The notes beneath the pieces were generated by a model. It did no database searches and had not been told where the DNA came from. It saw nothing but the letters and a program-made list of their open reading frames with translations. From an uncultured Clostridia bacterium (lineage in GTDB: Bacteria; Bacillota; Clostridia; Oscillospirales; Oscillospiraceae), in NCBI GenBank assembly GCA_945948535.1, contig CAMFBN010000009.1, positions 1 to 64,000 of the forward strand: 64,000 nt of DNA, written 5' to 3'. A program made the position numbers and the translations under genes. Shown one piece after another: positions 9,184 to 18,508 of the stretch; within the stretch, counting starts at the first letter, position 1; every line of letters begins with the position of its first letter.

Positions 9184-10635
9184 TTACATCCTCAATTCCT
9201 TCAAGTGGGCAGCAACTTCCTCCCGCTCATCCAGATGGTGCTTCTGCCCGCCGATGTCCTGATAGGTTTCGTGTCCCTTACCCGCAAGGACAATTATATC
9301 ATTTTTTTCCGCAATGTCCATAGCGTATCTGATGGCCTTGCGGCGGTCTTCGATAACAATATATTCCCCATATTCCGGTTTTACCCCTTTCAGGATGTCC
9401 TCAATGATTGCCATGGGCGGTTCCGTGCGGGGATTGTCGGAGGTAATCACGGCGATATCCGACAGCTCCACGCCGATTCTGCCCATAATGGGCCGCTTCA
9501 TGGGGTCCCGGTCGCCGCCGCAGCCGAATACGGAAATCAGGCGGCCCTTACAGAAATCCCGGACGGAGCGCAGAACATTTTCCAGTCCGTCAGGGGTATG
9601 GGCGTAGTCGATGAGCACGCTGTAGGGCGTTCCCGGGGTGGGAACCACCTCGACACGGCCCTTGACGCCCTCAGCGGTTTTCAGCGCCTCGGCGCAGTCG
9701 TGGAGGGAAATGCCCATCTGATGGGCAACCCCCAGCACCGTCAGCGCGTTGTACACCGTGAACCTGCCGGGAATGGGCAGGGTCACCCGGGCCCGCTCCC
9801 CTTCATACACCGCCGTAAAGGAAATGCCCTCGGCATGCAGCTCCACGTTTTCCGCGTGAAGGCCCGCTTCGGTCGCCACGGAGGTAGTCACATAAGGGCA
9901 GGCAGCGGCGGACAGAATGCGGCCCGCGTAGCTGTCGTCGGCATTGACCACCGCCTTGTCGCAGCGGCGGAACAATTCCGCTTTCGCGTCGCAGTAGGCG
10001 TCCATGGTTTTATGGAAGTCCAGATGATCCTCCGTCAGGTTGGTAAAGGCGGCAACAGCAAAGTGAATACCGCCCACACGCTCCAATGTCAAGGCATGGC
10101 TGGAAACCTCCATCACCACATGGGTGCAGCCGCTGTCCCGCATCCGGGCAAACAGGGCCTGCAAATCAAGGCTTTCCGGGGTGGTGCGCTCGGTGGGAAT
10201 CACTTCCTGACCGATCATGTTCGCCATGGTGCCGACCAGCCCCACCTTAGCCCCCAGCGTCTTTTCCAGCACCTGCTTGAGAAGCAGGGTCGAAGATGTC
10301 TTGCCGTTGGTGCCGGTAATGCCGATCATGGTCATCGCCTCGGCAGGTCTGCCATAGAAATTGCAGCCCAGCAGCGCCAGCGCCAGCCGGTCGGATGCCA
10401 CCAGAATGTAAGGGACCTCCCCCTCCGGCTTTTTCGCGGTGACCACCGCCACAGCACCTTTTTCCAGCGCCATGGGAATAAAGCGGTTGCCGTCGGCGGC
10501 AAAGCCGGACACCGCCACAAACAGGCAGCCCGGCTCCGCCTTCCGGGAGTCATAGCAAATTGCGGTAATGTCCCGCTCCAAATCTGCCGTGCACGCCAGA
10601 ACCGGAATATCCTTCAATAATTCTCTCAGTTTCAT
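9184..10635 (-). CDS. murE: UDP-MurNAc-L-Ala-D-Glu--meso-diaminopimelate ligase
   Basis: MurE adds the third stem-peptide residue. The 483-residue protein has the P-loop GTNGKT at residues 108-113 and a C-terminal DNPR motif (about residue 405). DNPR is the established signature of meso-diaminopimelate-adding MurE, whereas lysine enzymes differ here, so the peptidoglycan is predicted to be A2pm-type. It lies between the PASTA-PBP gene and murF in the usual Firmicute order. Confidence 0.96.
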   Translation of the reverse strand: MKLRELLKDIPVLACTADLERDITAICYDSRKAEPGCLFVAVSGFAADGNRFIPMALEKGAVAVVTAKKPEGEVPYILVASDRLALALLGCNFYGRPAEAMTMIGITGTNGKTSSTLLLKQVLEKTLGAKVGLVGTMANMIGQEVIPTERTTPESLDLQALFARMRDSGCTHVVMEVSSHALTLERVGGIHFAVAAFTNLTEDHLDFHKTMDAYCDAKAELFRRCDKAVVNADDSYAGRILSAAACPYVTTSVATEAGLHAENVELHAEGISFTAVYEGERARVTLPIPGRFTVYNALTVLGVAHQMGISLHDCAEALKTAEGVKGRVEVVPTPGTPYSVLIDYAHTPDGLENVLRSVRDFCKGRLISVFGCGGDRDPMKRPIMGRIGVELSDIAVITSDNPRTEPPMAIIEDILKGVKPEYGEYIVIEDRRKAIRYAMDIAEKNDIIVLAGKGHETYQDIGGQKHHLDEREEVAAHLKELRM

Positions 10636-10659
10636 ATTCTCATCCTTCCCGGCCCGGTT

Positions 10660-12981
10660 TCAATCCCGGGCCGCCGTGTCGGTGAATTCCAAAGTAATTG
10701 TGGTGCCGACGGGAACCTTGGTTCCCTTGGGTACGCTCTGGGCCGTCGCCGTGACCTGCATGGAAATCTCGTCGTTGCCCGTGACCAGAATGTACAGCCC
10801 CAGCTTTCCGGCGGCGTCGCTGGCCTGCTGGCGGTTCAGTCCCATAAAGTCCGGCACCTCCACGGCTTCCGGTTCCGGCGTCTGCCCCAGGTACAGCAGC
10901 ACCTGGCTGCCGCCGGGCACCGTCTGCCCCGGTTCGGGAATCTGGGCCGTCACGGTCTCTCCGCTTCCGACAAATTGTGCGGTCAAACCCATTCTTTTTA
11001 GTTTACTCTCTGCTTCCTTTCCTGTCAAGTCGATAAATTTCTCCAAAACGATTTCTTTTCCCTGTTCCTCATCCTCAGAATAGTGCCGCTCCACCCCAAG
11101 ATAGGGCAGAATGTCCGCCATCACCGCGCCCACGGTAGGCGCTGCCATGACGCCGCCGGAGATATAGATGCCCGTCTGCCGGGAGGGGGTGTCCAGCGCC
11201 ACCAGCACGATGTACTCCGGGTCGTCCATGGGGGCAATGCCCACGAAGGAGACAATCTTATCCAGCACCCGCTGGCCGTTTTCGTCGAATACGTCGATTT
11301 TCTCGCTGGTACCGGTTTTGCCGCCGATGGAGAAGCCCGCCACCTTGGCGTTTTTCGCCGTGCCCTCGGTGACTACGGATTCAATCAGGGTACGCATGGT
11401 GTCGGATGTTTCTTTGGAAATGGTCTGCCGCACAACGGTGGGTTCCGCCTGCATGACGGTGTTGCCGTCGGCGTCGATGATTTCGGAGACGATGTAGGGT
11501 TCCAGCAGATTGCCGCCGTTGACCACGGAGGCGATGGCCCGCACCAGCTGCAAGGGGGTCAGCTTAAAGGTCTGCCCAAAGGAGCCGGAGGTCAGGGAGG
11601 CGGTGCCCCACTTGTCGGCATCGGTCACCAGCGCCTTGTCAAAGAACACGCCCTTGCTCTCTCCCGCCAGATCGATGCCGGTTTTCTCCAGAATCCCGAA
11701 TTTTTCAATATATTCATAGAACCGATCCCCACCCAGCTTCAGGGCGATGTGAGCGAAGGCGATGTTGCAGGAATTTTGCAGGGCTTGGGGTGTCTTTTCC
11801 GCCCCGTGTCCCGCGGAACGCCAGCAGTGCAGCCGCTGGGCACGGCCCGGAATCTGCTCCGAGCCGGAACAGTGGAAGGAGGTATTTAAGTCAATGGCCC
11901 CGCAGTCCAGCGCCGCCGCCATGGTCAGCACCTTGAAGGTCGACCCCGGCTCGTAGCCATCGGACAGTACCCGGTTGCGCCACTGCTTGAGCCGGGCGGC
12001 AGACAGGGCATCGGTGTAAGCCTTCTGCCCTTGAAGGTATTCCTCGCTGTCCGGCTGGCAGGACAGGTAACTCAGACGGATTTCCTCAAGCTGCGCCGCC
12101 ACATCCGGGTCGGCTACCTCCAGATAATTATTGGGGTCGTAGCTACCCAGCGTGGCCATGGCGAGGATTTCCCCGGTCTTGCAGTTCATCACCAGTCCGA
12201 AGGCTCCGTTCTGTATGTCATAGCGCCCGATGGCAGCCTTCATCTGCTTTTCCAGGCAGGCCTGCACCGTGGCGTCCAGCGTCAGAATCACGCTGTCGCC
12301 CTGCCGGGCAGACACGTAGTTTTCATAGGAAAAGGGCATATCCATCTCATTATTGCCCTTGGTGGTGATGACCCGCCCGGCCCTGCCGGAGAGGTAGCTG
12401 TCATAGGCCGCCTCCACCCCCTCGCAGCCGTCGCCGGAGGAATTGGTGAAGCCGATGACCTGGGCCGCCAGGCTGCCGCTGGGATACACCCGCCGGGTGG
12501 CAGGCTCCAGATGGATGCCGGAAATGTTCTTCGTATTGATGTAGTCCCGGATTTTGGCGGCGGTTTCCTCGCTGACAAAGGCGCCCACCTGCTTATAGCG
12601 CTTCCGGGTGTCTCCGGCCTGTTCCGCGATCCACGCCGGGTCCTTTTCCAGAATCTCCCCCAGCTTCTGAGCCAGATCCCCAATGTCCGCCTTGGACTGC
12701 TTCAGCTCGTGAGGGTCTAAGTAAACATTTTCCACCGTCACCGAGGATGCCAGCAGATTCATGTTCCGGTCAAAGATTTCGCCCCGCTGGGCCATCACGG
12801 AGGTGGTGCGGGTCTGATTGCGCAGGGCAAGGTTTGCGTAGTATTCGTAGTCCCGAATCATCAGGCCGTACAGCCGCGCGCCTACGGGCAGGAATGCCGC
12901 CAAGCCCAACAGCAGCGCCGCCGCCATTACCCGCCTGTGCTGGCCCGAATTCAGCCGCAGGCGGTCATACTGTTTTCCCAT
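10660..12981 (-). CDS. Class B penicillin-binding protein with two PASTA domains (SpoVD/PBP2B-like)
   Basis: A 773-residue septal transpeptidase partner of FtsW. After a basic N-terminus there is one membrane anchor (about residues 18-40), a PBP dimerisation domain, then the transpeptidase domain with STFK, SCN and KTGTS motifs. Two PASTA domains fill the last roughly 130 residues, one starting near the IDLTGKEAE stretch and one near VPDFMGLNR. The start at 12981 is preferred over an earlier in-frame ATG because GGAAGGGGG lies just before it. PASTA-bearing septal PBPs in this position are called SpoVD or FtsI; sequence alone does not distinguish vegetative from sporulation use. Confidence 0.92.
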   Translation of the reverse strand: MGKQYDRLRLNSGQHRRVMAAALLLGLAAFLPVGARLYGLMIRDYEYYANLALRNQTRTTSVMAQRGEIFDRNMNLLASSVTVENVYLDPHELKQSKADIGDLAQKLGEILEKDPAWIAEQAGDTRKRYKQVGAFVSEETAAKIRDYINTKNISGIHLEPATRRVYPSGSLAAQVIGFTNSSGDGCEGVEAAYDSYLSGRAGRVITTKGNNEMDMPFSYENYVSARQGDSVILTLDATVQACLEKQMKAAIGRYDIQNGAFGLVMNCKTGEILAMATLGSYDPNNYLEVADPDVAAQLEEIRLSYLSCQPDSEEYLQGQKAYTDALSAARLKQWRNRVLSDGYEPGSTFKVLTMAAALDCGAIDLNTSFHCSGSEQIPGRAQRLHCWRSAGHGAEKTPQALQNSCNIAFAHIALKLGGDRFYEYIEKFGILEKTGIDLAGESKGVFFDKALVTDADKWGTASLTSGSFGQTFKLTPLQLVRAIASVVNGGNLLEPYIVSEIIDADGNTVMQAEPTVVRQTISKETSDTMRTLIESVVTEGTAKNAKVAGFSIGGKTGTSEKIDVFDENGQRVLDKIVSFVGIAPMDDPEYIVLVALDTPSRQTGIYISGGVMAAPTVGAVMADILPYLGVERHYSEDEEQGKEIVLEKFIDLTGKEAESKLKRMGLTAQFVGSGETVTAQIPEPGQTVPGGSQVLLYLGQTPEPEAVEVPDFMGLNRQQASDAAGKLGLYILVTGNDEISMQVTATAQSVPKGTKVPVGTTITLEFTDTAARD

Positions 12982-13079
12982 GGTCCGCCCCCTTCCTGAC
13001 ATTGCCAACAATGGGCAGCAAGGGAAACCCTCGCCGCCCATTGCAGCTTATATCACCATTGTATGGGGCCGATTTTGGT

Positions 13080-13553
13080 TTATGCAAACAGGCCGCTGAG
13101 GAACCACTGGATTTCCTCCAGCCATGTTCTTTCCGGCTCAGGCTGCGGAATGGTAACGTACACCGTCCGCACCTCCAGCTGTGACTTGGGCACCATGCCC
13201 AGAGCCTCGGCCTTGACGCGGATGTCCTCCAAATCATATTGAGAACGGTAGTCGGCCTTCAGCTCCGCATTCTCGCTGTTCAGCCGGGAAACATAATTCG
13301 ACATGGTCTGGTAATCCTTCCAGTCGTCCCGAATCTGAAGAACGCCCACCGTCATGACCGCCAGCAGCACCAGCGCGGTGACAATGCCGAAAATTGCCAC
13401 GGGGTCCAGATAAATGACCTCAACCTTGCGCAGCCGCTCCAGCGGAAGCTTGCTTTTGGCCTGCTTTTTCTTTTCTTGAAGCTCCAGCTGCCGGGCTTCA
13501 CTGCCATGAATGTAAAACTGACCCACATATTGGATTTTCGGTTTCTGATTCAT
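13080..13553 (-). CDS. ftsL: Septum formation protein FtsL
   Basis: A 157-residue bitopic protein located where ftsL is expected, between rsmH and the septal PBP. It has a basic cytoplasmic part (about residues 1-48), one membrane segment (about 50-72), then an extracytoplasmic helix with heptad-like spacing predicted to coil with DivIC/FtsB. FtsL is poorly conserved in sequence, so the call rests on topology, size and position. The last 30 residues contain a hydrophobic end of uncertain role. Confidence 0.85.
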   Translation of the reverse strand: MNQKPKIQYVGQFYIHGSEARQLELQEKKKQAKSKLPLERLRKVEVIYLDPVAIFGIVTALVLLAVMTVGVLQIRDDWKDYQTMSNYVSRLNSENAELKADYRSQYDLEDIRVKAEALGMVPKSQLEVRTVYVTIPQPEPERTWLEEIQWFLSGLFA

Positions 13554-13574
13554 GGAAATGCTTCCTTTCCTGAC

Positions 13575-14510
13575 TCACAGTTTTTCACAAATGCGAAGCT
13601 TGGCGCTTCTGGCTCTTGGGTTCCGATCCAGCTCTTCCTCGCCGGAGACGATGGGTTTTCTGGTGATGAGCTTCACCCGGGGCTTCTTGCCGCAGACGCA
13701 CACCGGGAACTCCGGCGGGCAGGTGCAGCCCTTGGCAGCTTCCGCCATGGCCTGCTTGACAATTCGGTCTTCCAGCGAATGGAAGGTAATGACCGCCAGC
13801 CGTCCGCCGGGGTTCAGGCAGGGAATGGCCTTCTGCATGACCCGCTCCACGCTGCCCAGCTCGTCGTTGACGGCGATACGGATGGCCTGAAAGCTGCGCT
13901 TCGCCGGATGCTGCTTCTCCCGCAGTGCGGAAGCGGGCATGGCGGAGCGGATAATGTCCACCAGCTCCAGTGTGGTTTCGATTTCCTTCTCCTCCCGCCG
14001 CTTGCAGATGGCAGCGGCAATCCGGGGGGCGAATCGTTCCTCGCCGTAATCGTAGAGAATCCGTTTTAATTCTTCATAAGGCCAGTGATTCACGATCTGT
14101 TTGGCGTCCAGCGAATCCTGCCCGTTCATGCGCATATCCAGCGGCGCGTCCACCATATAGGAAAAGCCCCGCTGACCGTCGTCCAGCTGGGGGGACGATA
14201 CCCCCAAATCCAGCAAAATGCCGTCCACGCCGGTGATTTCCAGATCGTCCAGAGCTTTGTCCAGCTCACAGAAGTTGCTGTGAACCAGTGTCACCCGGTC
14301 GCCAAAGGGTGCCAGCCGCTCCCCTGCCGCGGTCAACGCCACAGGGTCCCGGTCGATGCCGATGAGCCGTCCGGTGGTGAGCTTTTCCGCGATACGGCTG
14401 GAATGGCCCGCGCCGCCCAGGGTGCCGTCCACATAAATACCGTCGGGCTTGATGTTCAGCCCCTCAATGCACTCCTCCAGCAATACGGAGACATGATGAA
14501 ATTCGCTCAT
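13575..14510 (-). CDS. rsmH: 16S rRNA (cytosine1402-N4)-methyltransferase
   Basis: RsmH (MraW) methylates N4 of C1402 in 16S rRNA. The 311-residue protein starts EFHHVSVLLEE, has the SAM motif DGTLGGAGHS, the family block LDLGVSSPQLD and the C-terminal NPRARSAKLR. Its start overlaps the mraZ stop by 4 nt. It is the second gene of the dcw operon, the usual place. Confidence 0.97.
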   Translation of the reverse strand: MSEFHHVSVLLEECIEGLNIKPDGIYVDGTLGGAGHSSRIAEKLTTGRLIGIDRDPVALTAAGERLAPFGDRVTLVHSNFCELDKALDDLEITGVDGILLDLGVSSPQLDDGQRGFSYMVDAPLDMRMNGQDSLDAKQIVNHWPYEELKRILYDYGEERFAPRIAAAICKRREEKEIETTLELVDIIRSAMPASALREKQHPAKRSFQAIRIAVNDELGSVERVMQKAIPCLNPGGRLAVITFHSLEDRIVKQAMAEAAKGCTCPPEFPVCVCGKKPRVKLITRKPIVSGEEELDRNPRARSAKLRICEKL

Positions 14511-14935
14511 AGTCCGATTGCCTCCAGAGATGCCAGCAGCTTTTCGGGGGTCAGATTCTCCGCCTCAAAGGCCGCGAATTCCTTCGCGTCCCAGATCTCC
14601 GCCTGACCGGCCCGGCCTACAATCATGACCTCCCGGTCGATGCCCGCGTAGTCCAGCAGAAACTGGTTCAGGCTGAACCGGAACTGCTTATCCGGGGTGC
14701 ACTCCGCCGCGTTCATGAAGATCAGGCTGGTGGCCCCCGCCCGCTGGGAAATGCTCAGGGCGTTGAAGTTGTCGGAAAGGCGCTTCCACTCTTCGCTGGT
14801 GTAAATCGTCAGGCAGCGGTGACCGCAGTTGACGCCCAGCGTCACAAAGAACGTGTCGCCCAGCTCGCTTCTCAGCTTCGCGGGCACGAAAAGACGGCTC
14901 TTTTCGTCCAACTTCGCGCTGTACTTACCGATCAT
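14507..14935 (-). CDS. mraZ: Transcriptional regulator MraZ
   Basis: A 142-residue protein with two AbrB-like half-domains, beginning MIGKYSAKLDEKSRL; each half carries the DxxxR-type signature. MraZ forms ring-like oligomers that bind direct repeats in front of its own gene and represses or modulates dcw transcription. Four 10-nt boxes directly upstream fit this. GGAGGG lies 7 nt before the ATG and merges with the last box, so bound MraZ could also affect the translation start region. Confidence 0.95.
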   Translation of the reverse strand: MIGKYSAKLDEKSRLFVPAKLRSELGDTFFVTLGVNCGHRCLTIYTSEEWKRLSDNFNALSISQRAGATSLIFMNAAECTPDKQFRFSLNQFLLDYAGIDREVMIVGRAGQAEIWDAKEFAAFEAENLTPEKLLASLEAIGL

Positions 14936-14947
14936 CCGCTTCCCTCC

Positions 14948-14987
14948 TTCCCTTTTACTCCACTTTACTACCCTTTTGCTCCATTTA
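14948..14987 (-). promoter_or_regulatory. MraZ operator: four direct 10-nt boxes
   Basis: On the minus strand four consecutive decamers (TAAATGGAGC, AAAAGGGTAG, TAAAGTGGAG, TAAAAGGGAA) run between promoter and start codon with exact 10-nt period. The shared pattern is AAA followed by a G-rich core. Arrays of such boxes are the known MraZ binding sites in Mycoplasma (AAAGTG-type) and enterobacteria (GTGGGA-type). Confidence 0.85.
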
Positions 14988-14992
14988 CGGAC

Positions 14993-15021
14993 AGTATACT
15001 ACCCCGCTGTGGAAAAATCAA
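14993..15021 (-). promoter_or_regulatory. Promoter of the mraZ-led dcw operon
   Basis: Minus strand -35 TTGATT (15021-15016) and -10 TATACT (14998-14993), spacer 17 nt. The MraZ boxes begin 6 nt downstream of the -10, so the operator covers the transcription start and early leader. Confidence 0.8.
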
Positions 15022-15089
15022 TCTTTTTCTTCTTTTCTTTCCGTTTTTCCAGAAATTTCCCCACATTTTCAAACACTCGTTCTATAAAA

Positions 15090-17408
15090 TCAGGTACAAA
15101 AGGAAATCTCGCCCCCCTCCAGACAGAGCTTGATGCGGCTGGGCTTCCGGGAACAGCGCAGCAGGAAGCTGGCCAAGGGGCCCTCTACCTCGCTTTGCAC
15201 CAGACGGCGCAGCTGCCGCGCCCCGTCCTTCCCCGGACACTTCTCCAGCAGGTAACCGGTCAGCTCCGGGGGCAGCTGAAGCTGGGTGCCCATGGCGGCG
15301 GTGCGCTCCTGAAGCTGGCGCAGGTACTTCTGGACGATGGCCTCCATGGCCCCTTTTCCAAGGGCGTCAAAATGCACCGTCTGGTCGATACGCCCCAGAA
15401 ATTCCGGGGAGAAGGCCTGCCGCAGAGCTTCTCCGACTTCCGCCGAACGGCCTCCCGCGCAAAAGCCCAGCCCTTCACCCCGAATCTGACCGCCTACGTT
15501 GGAGGTCATGACCACGATGGTATTGCGGAAGCTGACCCGCCGTCCGGTGGAGTCCGTGAGCACGCCCTCCTCCATAATTTGCAGCAGAATGCCCAGCACC
15601 TCCGGATGGGCCTTTTCCAGCTCGTCAAACAGCACCAGACTGTAGGGCCGGCGGCGCACCGCCTCCGTCAGCTTGCCGCCCTCCTCGTAGCCCACATAGC
15701 CGGGGGGCGCGCCGATCAGCCGGGATACACTCTGCTTTTCCGTATATTCCGTCATGTCAAGCCTTAGCATGGCCTCCCGGGACCCGAAGACCTCCTGGGC
15801 CAGCGCCCGGCACAGCTCTGTTTTGCCCACGCCGGTGGGGCCGGTAAACAGAAGACTGGCAATGGGCCGGCCCGCGTCCCGAATACCGGAATAGCCCCGG
15901 CGCACCGCTTCGGCAACGGCGGACACCGCCTTTTCCTGTCCCATAACCTGTGCGGACAGCAGGCCCTCCAGTTCCAGCAGCCGCTCCCGTTCCCCGGCAG
16001 TCAGCCGCCCCACCGGAATCCCGGTGCGCTGGGACACCACCCACGCGATGTCCGATCCCGTGACACCCCGGCTTCTTGCCGTGGGTTTTTGCAGGTGCTG
16101 CATTTTGTCCCGCAGCTCCGCCGCCCGCTCGAACTGCCGCTCCCGGACGGCCCCCTGCAATTCTTCCTCCAGTTCCTTCCGGGCCGCGCCGCCCCGGCCC
16201 GCCTGCATTTCCTCCATCCGCGCCCGGGAGGCTCCCTCGTCCAGCAGATCGATGGCCTTATCCGGCAGGTACAGGTCTGGAAGGTATCGGCTTGACAGCC
16301 GCACCGCCTCCTTCAGGGCGTCGTCGGAAATCCGCAGATGGTGGTGCCGCTCCAGACCGGGGCGCAGAGCTTTCAGAATCGCCATGGTGGTCTCTTGGGA
16401 GGGCTCCTCCACCGCAACGGGACGGAACCGCCGTTCCAGCGCCGCGTCCTTTTCGATATACTTCCGGTATTCCTCCCGGGTGGTAGCCCCCAGCATTTGC
16501 AGCTCTCCCCGGCCCAGGGCGGGCTTGAAGATATTCGCCGCATCAATGGCCCCCTCGGCGGCGCCCGCGCCTACGATGGTGTGCATTTCGTCCACAAAGA
16601 GAATCACATCCCCGCATCGCCGGATCTCCGACAGCACATCCCGCAGCCGTTCCTCAAATTCCCCCCGGTATTTGGTGCCCGCCACCAGCGACGCCATGTT
16701 CAGGCTCACCAGCCGCTTCTCTTTTAACTGGGGCGGCACGTTGCCCATGGCCATCCGCTGGGCCAGCCCCTCGGCGATGGCGGTCTTGCCAACCCCCGGC
16801 TCCCCCACCAGTGCCGGGTTATTTTTGCACTTGCGGCACAGGATGCCGATCACCATATCGATCTCCTTGTCCCGGCCAATCACGGGGTCCATATTTCCGG
16901 CCTTCGCGACCAGATCTTCGCTGAACTGCTCCAGCAGTCTCAAATTGACCGCCTCCTTTTTTCCTTTGGGGAACGTCTGCCGCTCCCACTGCAAATAGTC
17001 CACGGTATGTGTGAATAAGGCGTCCGGGCTGACGCCGCTGGCCCGAAGCAATTCCCCCGCGCCGCAGTTTTCCCGCCGGGCCATGGCCAGCACCAGATGC
17101 TGGGGCTGAATCTCCCGGCACTTGCACTGCCTCGCCTCCCGGGCCGCGTCCCGAAGCAGCGCCCGGGCTTCCTCCGTCAGGCCCTGGGGCAGGGGCAGGT
17201 CCGGCGTACCCGCCCCGTAAAGGAGCTGTGCCAGCGCCTCCGTCAGCTCCGGCTCCACCCCCAGCTGCCGCAGCACCAGCCCCATGCCCCCGGCTTCGGA
17301 GGTCAGGGCCAGCAGCAGATGGGCAGAGCCTACATAGCTGTGGCCCAGGTCTCTGGCCTTCCGGGCTGCCGTCTGAATCAGTGCTTCCGTCGATGCATGG
17401 TAACGCAT
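15090..17408 (-). CDS. clpC: ClpC-type AAA+ unfoldase of the Clp protease
   Basis: A 772-residue HSP100 ATPase that unfolds substrates for ClpP. It has the N-terminal Clp repeat domain (about 1-140), first Walker A GEPGVGKT at residues 202-209, a middle region with a UVR-like segment (about 405-440), and second Walker A GPTGVGKT near residue 520. A GLGF tripeptide-type loop for ClpP docking lies late in the second AAA domain. The UVR segment favours ClpC over ClpA/ClpB. The mcsA-mcsB-ctsR genes that often precede clpC are not here; it stands alone between the dcw cluster and a divergent ferredoxin gene. GGGGGG precedes the ATG. No CtsR-type heptad operator was seen. Confidence 0.9.
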   Translation of the reverse strand: MRYHASTEALIQTAARKARDLGHSYVGSAHLLLALTSEAGGMGLVLRQLGVEPELTEALAQLLYGAGTPDLPLPQGLTEEARALLRDAAREARQCKCREIQPQHLVLAMARRENCGAGELLRASGVSPDALFTHTVDYLQWERQTFPKGKKEAVNLRLLEQFSEDLVAKAGNMDPVIGRDKEIDMVIGILCRKCKNNPALVGEPGVGKTAIAEGLAQRMAMGNVPPQLKEKRLVSLNMASLVAGTKYRGEFEERLRDVLSEIRRCGDVILFVDEMHTIVGAGAAEGAIDAANIFKPALGRGELQMLGATTREEYRKYIEKDAALERRFRPVAVEEPSQETTMAILKALRPGLERHHHLRISDDALKEAVRLSSRYLPDLYLPDKAIDLLDEGASRARMEEMQAGRGGAARKELEEELQGAVRERQFERAAELRDKMQHLQKPTARSRGVTGSDIAWVVSQRTGIPVGRLTAGERERLLELEGLLSAQVMGQEKAVSAVAEAVRRGYSGIRDAGRPIASLLFTGPTGVGKTELCRALAQEVFGSREAMLRLDMTEYTEKQSVSRLIGAPPGYVGYEEGGKLTEAVRRRPYSLVLFDELEKAHPEVLGILLQIMEEGVLTDSTGRRVSFRNTIVVMTSNVGGQIRGEGLGFCAGGRSAEVGEALRQAFSPEFLGRIDQTVHFDALGKGAMEAIVQKYLRQLQERTAAMGTQLQLPPELTGYLLEKCPGKDGARQLRRLVQSEVEGPLASFLLRCSRKPSRIKLCLEGGEISFCT

Positions 17409-17492
17409 AGCATTCCCCCCGTCCTTTTCCTGTTTCGGAAAAGCATCGCCAGCACAGGGAAAAATTATTCCGAAAAAATTTGCAAAAAGGAA

Positions 17493-17520
17493 TTGCTTTT
17501 TCAGAAATCCATGCTACAAT
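17493..17520 (+). promoter_or_regulatory. Ferredoxin promoter
   Basis: -35 TTGCTT and -10 TACAAT with a 16-nt spacer, placing transcription start near 17527, just before the operator palindrome. Confidence 0.7.
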
Positions 17521-17532
17521 GAGGGTACGTTA

Positions 17533-17544
17533 CTACATATGTAG
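17533..17544. promoter_or_regulatory. BlaI/MecI/CopY-like operator (CTACATATGTAG)
   Basis: A perfect 12-bp palindrome containing TACATATGTA, which matches the TACAnnTGTA consensus of BlaI/MecI/CopY winged-helix repressors. It lies about 13 nt after the ferredoxin -10 box, where a bound repressor would block transcription. No such repressor gene is in the window. Confidence 0.55.
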
Positions 17545-17573
17545 AACAGAAAAACTTATCGGAGGTAATTATC

Positions 17574-17744
17574 ATGGCATACGTTATTACTGACGCTTGT
17601 GTCTCCTGTGGTTCCTGCGCTGAGCAGTGCCCCGTTGAGGCCATTTCCGAGGGCGACGGCAAGTACGTCATCGACGCTGATGTCTGCGTTTCCTGCGGCT
17701 CCTGCGCCGAGCAGTGCCCCAACGAAGCGATCGAGGAAGGCTAA
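17574..17744 (+). CDS. 2[4Fe-4S] ferredoxin, 56 aa
   Basis: A 56-residue clostridial-type electron carrier. Two CxxCxxCxxxCP motifs are present: Cys 9, 12, 15, 19 and Cys 38, 41, 44, 48, with an internal sequence duplication (VSCGSCAEQCP in both halves). It has low-potential cluster ligands only and no extra domains. AGGAGG-like GGAGG lies 8 nt before the ATG. It has its own promoter, operator and a strong terminator, so it is expressed as a single gene; codon use is biased to frequent codons, suggesting high expression. Partner enzymes (hydrogenase, PFOR or others) cannot be inferred from its neighbours. Confidence 0.95.
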   Translation: MAYVITDACVSCGSCAEQCPVEAISEGDGKYVIDADVCVSCGSCAEQCPNEAIEEG

Positions 17745-17763
17745 TTTTTCTTCATACGCTTGT

Positions 17764-17798
17764 AATTGGCCTGCGCAGCTTTTGCGCAGGCCAATTTT
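17764..17798 (+). terminator. Ferredoxin terminator
   Basis: Perfect 14-bp inverted repeat AATTGGCCTGCGCA (17764-17777) with its complement (17783-17796) and a 5-nt loop, running into TTTT. The next gene starts 12 nt later. Confidence 0.9.
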
Positions 17799-17809
17799 CT
17801 TTGAATCTT

Positions 17810-18499
17810 ATGGAATTTTTACCGAATGGTTATACCCTGAACATTCCCGAAGGCGCGTTCCCCTTAAGCACCGACTCCATGGTTCTGATTCCTTTTGTCC
17901 GCCTGCCAAAAAACGCCCGGATTCTCGACCTCGGCTCCGGCTGCGGCACGCTGGGGATGCTCCTGTGCGCCCAGAATGAAAGCTGCACCGTCACCGGGCT
18001 GGAAATCGACGAAACGGCCCATCTTGCCGCTCTGGAGAACATTCGCCGCAACGCGCTTTCCCTCCGCATGGAAAGTATATGCGCAGACCTCAGGTCGGTA
18101 TCTGAGAGGTTTTCTCCCGGCGCTTTTGACCTGTGCGTCTCCAACCCGCCCTATTTTTCCGGCGGCCCGGCAAGTAAGAACACCCCCCTTGCCCGGCGGG
18201 AAGATCTGTGTCCGGTGCGGGAGCTGATGCGCTCGGCTTCCTACGCGCTGAAATTCGGCGGCGACTTCTTTCTGGTGCACCGCCCGGAGCGGTTGGCGGA
18301 GCTGATCGCCGCCGGGGCGGAATTTGCTCTGGAAGCCAAACGGCTTCAGCTGGTGCGGCACCGGCAGGACGGCCCCGTCAATCTGATTCTGCTGCAATTT
18401 CGGAAGGGCGCCAAGCCGGGCCTTCATTGGGAAGAGCTTGTCCTTCACAATCCCGACGGCTCGCCCACCCCGGCTTACCGGGAAATTTATCACATTTAG
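17810..18499 (+). CDS. trmN6: tRNA1(Val) (adenine37-N6)-methyltransferase family protein
   Basis: A 229-residue class I methyltransferase of the YabB/YfiC (TrmN6) family. Motif I is DLGSGCGTLG, and the N6-adenine/N5-glutamine-type catalytic motif NPPYF follows in VSNPPYF. The preceding FPLSTDSMVLIPF matches the family start. The frame is open upstream into the ferredoxin gene, but the ATG at 17810 fits the family N-terminus (EFLPNGYTL-like). No good Shine-Dalgarno is visible because the terminator ends just before it. rsmI follows 9 nt after its stop, a pairing common in Firmicutes. Confidence 0.88.
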   Translation: MEFLPNGYTLNIPEGAFPLSTDSMVLIPFVRLPKNARILDLGSGCGTLGMLLCAQNESCTVTGLEIDETAHLAALENIRRNALSLRMESICADLRSVSERFSPGAFDLCVSNPPYFSGGPASKNTPLARREDLCPVRELMRSASYALKFGGDFFLVHRPERLAELIAAGAEFALEAKRLQLVRHRQDGPVNLILLQFRKGAKPGLHWEELVLHNPDGSPTPAYREIYHI

Positions 18500-18508
18500 G
18501 AGGCCATT

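Noticed and set aside
17409-17492. CtsR operator for clpC
   Set aside because: No GGTCAAA-type heptads were found in this interval.
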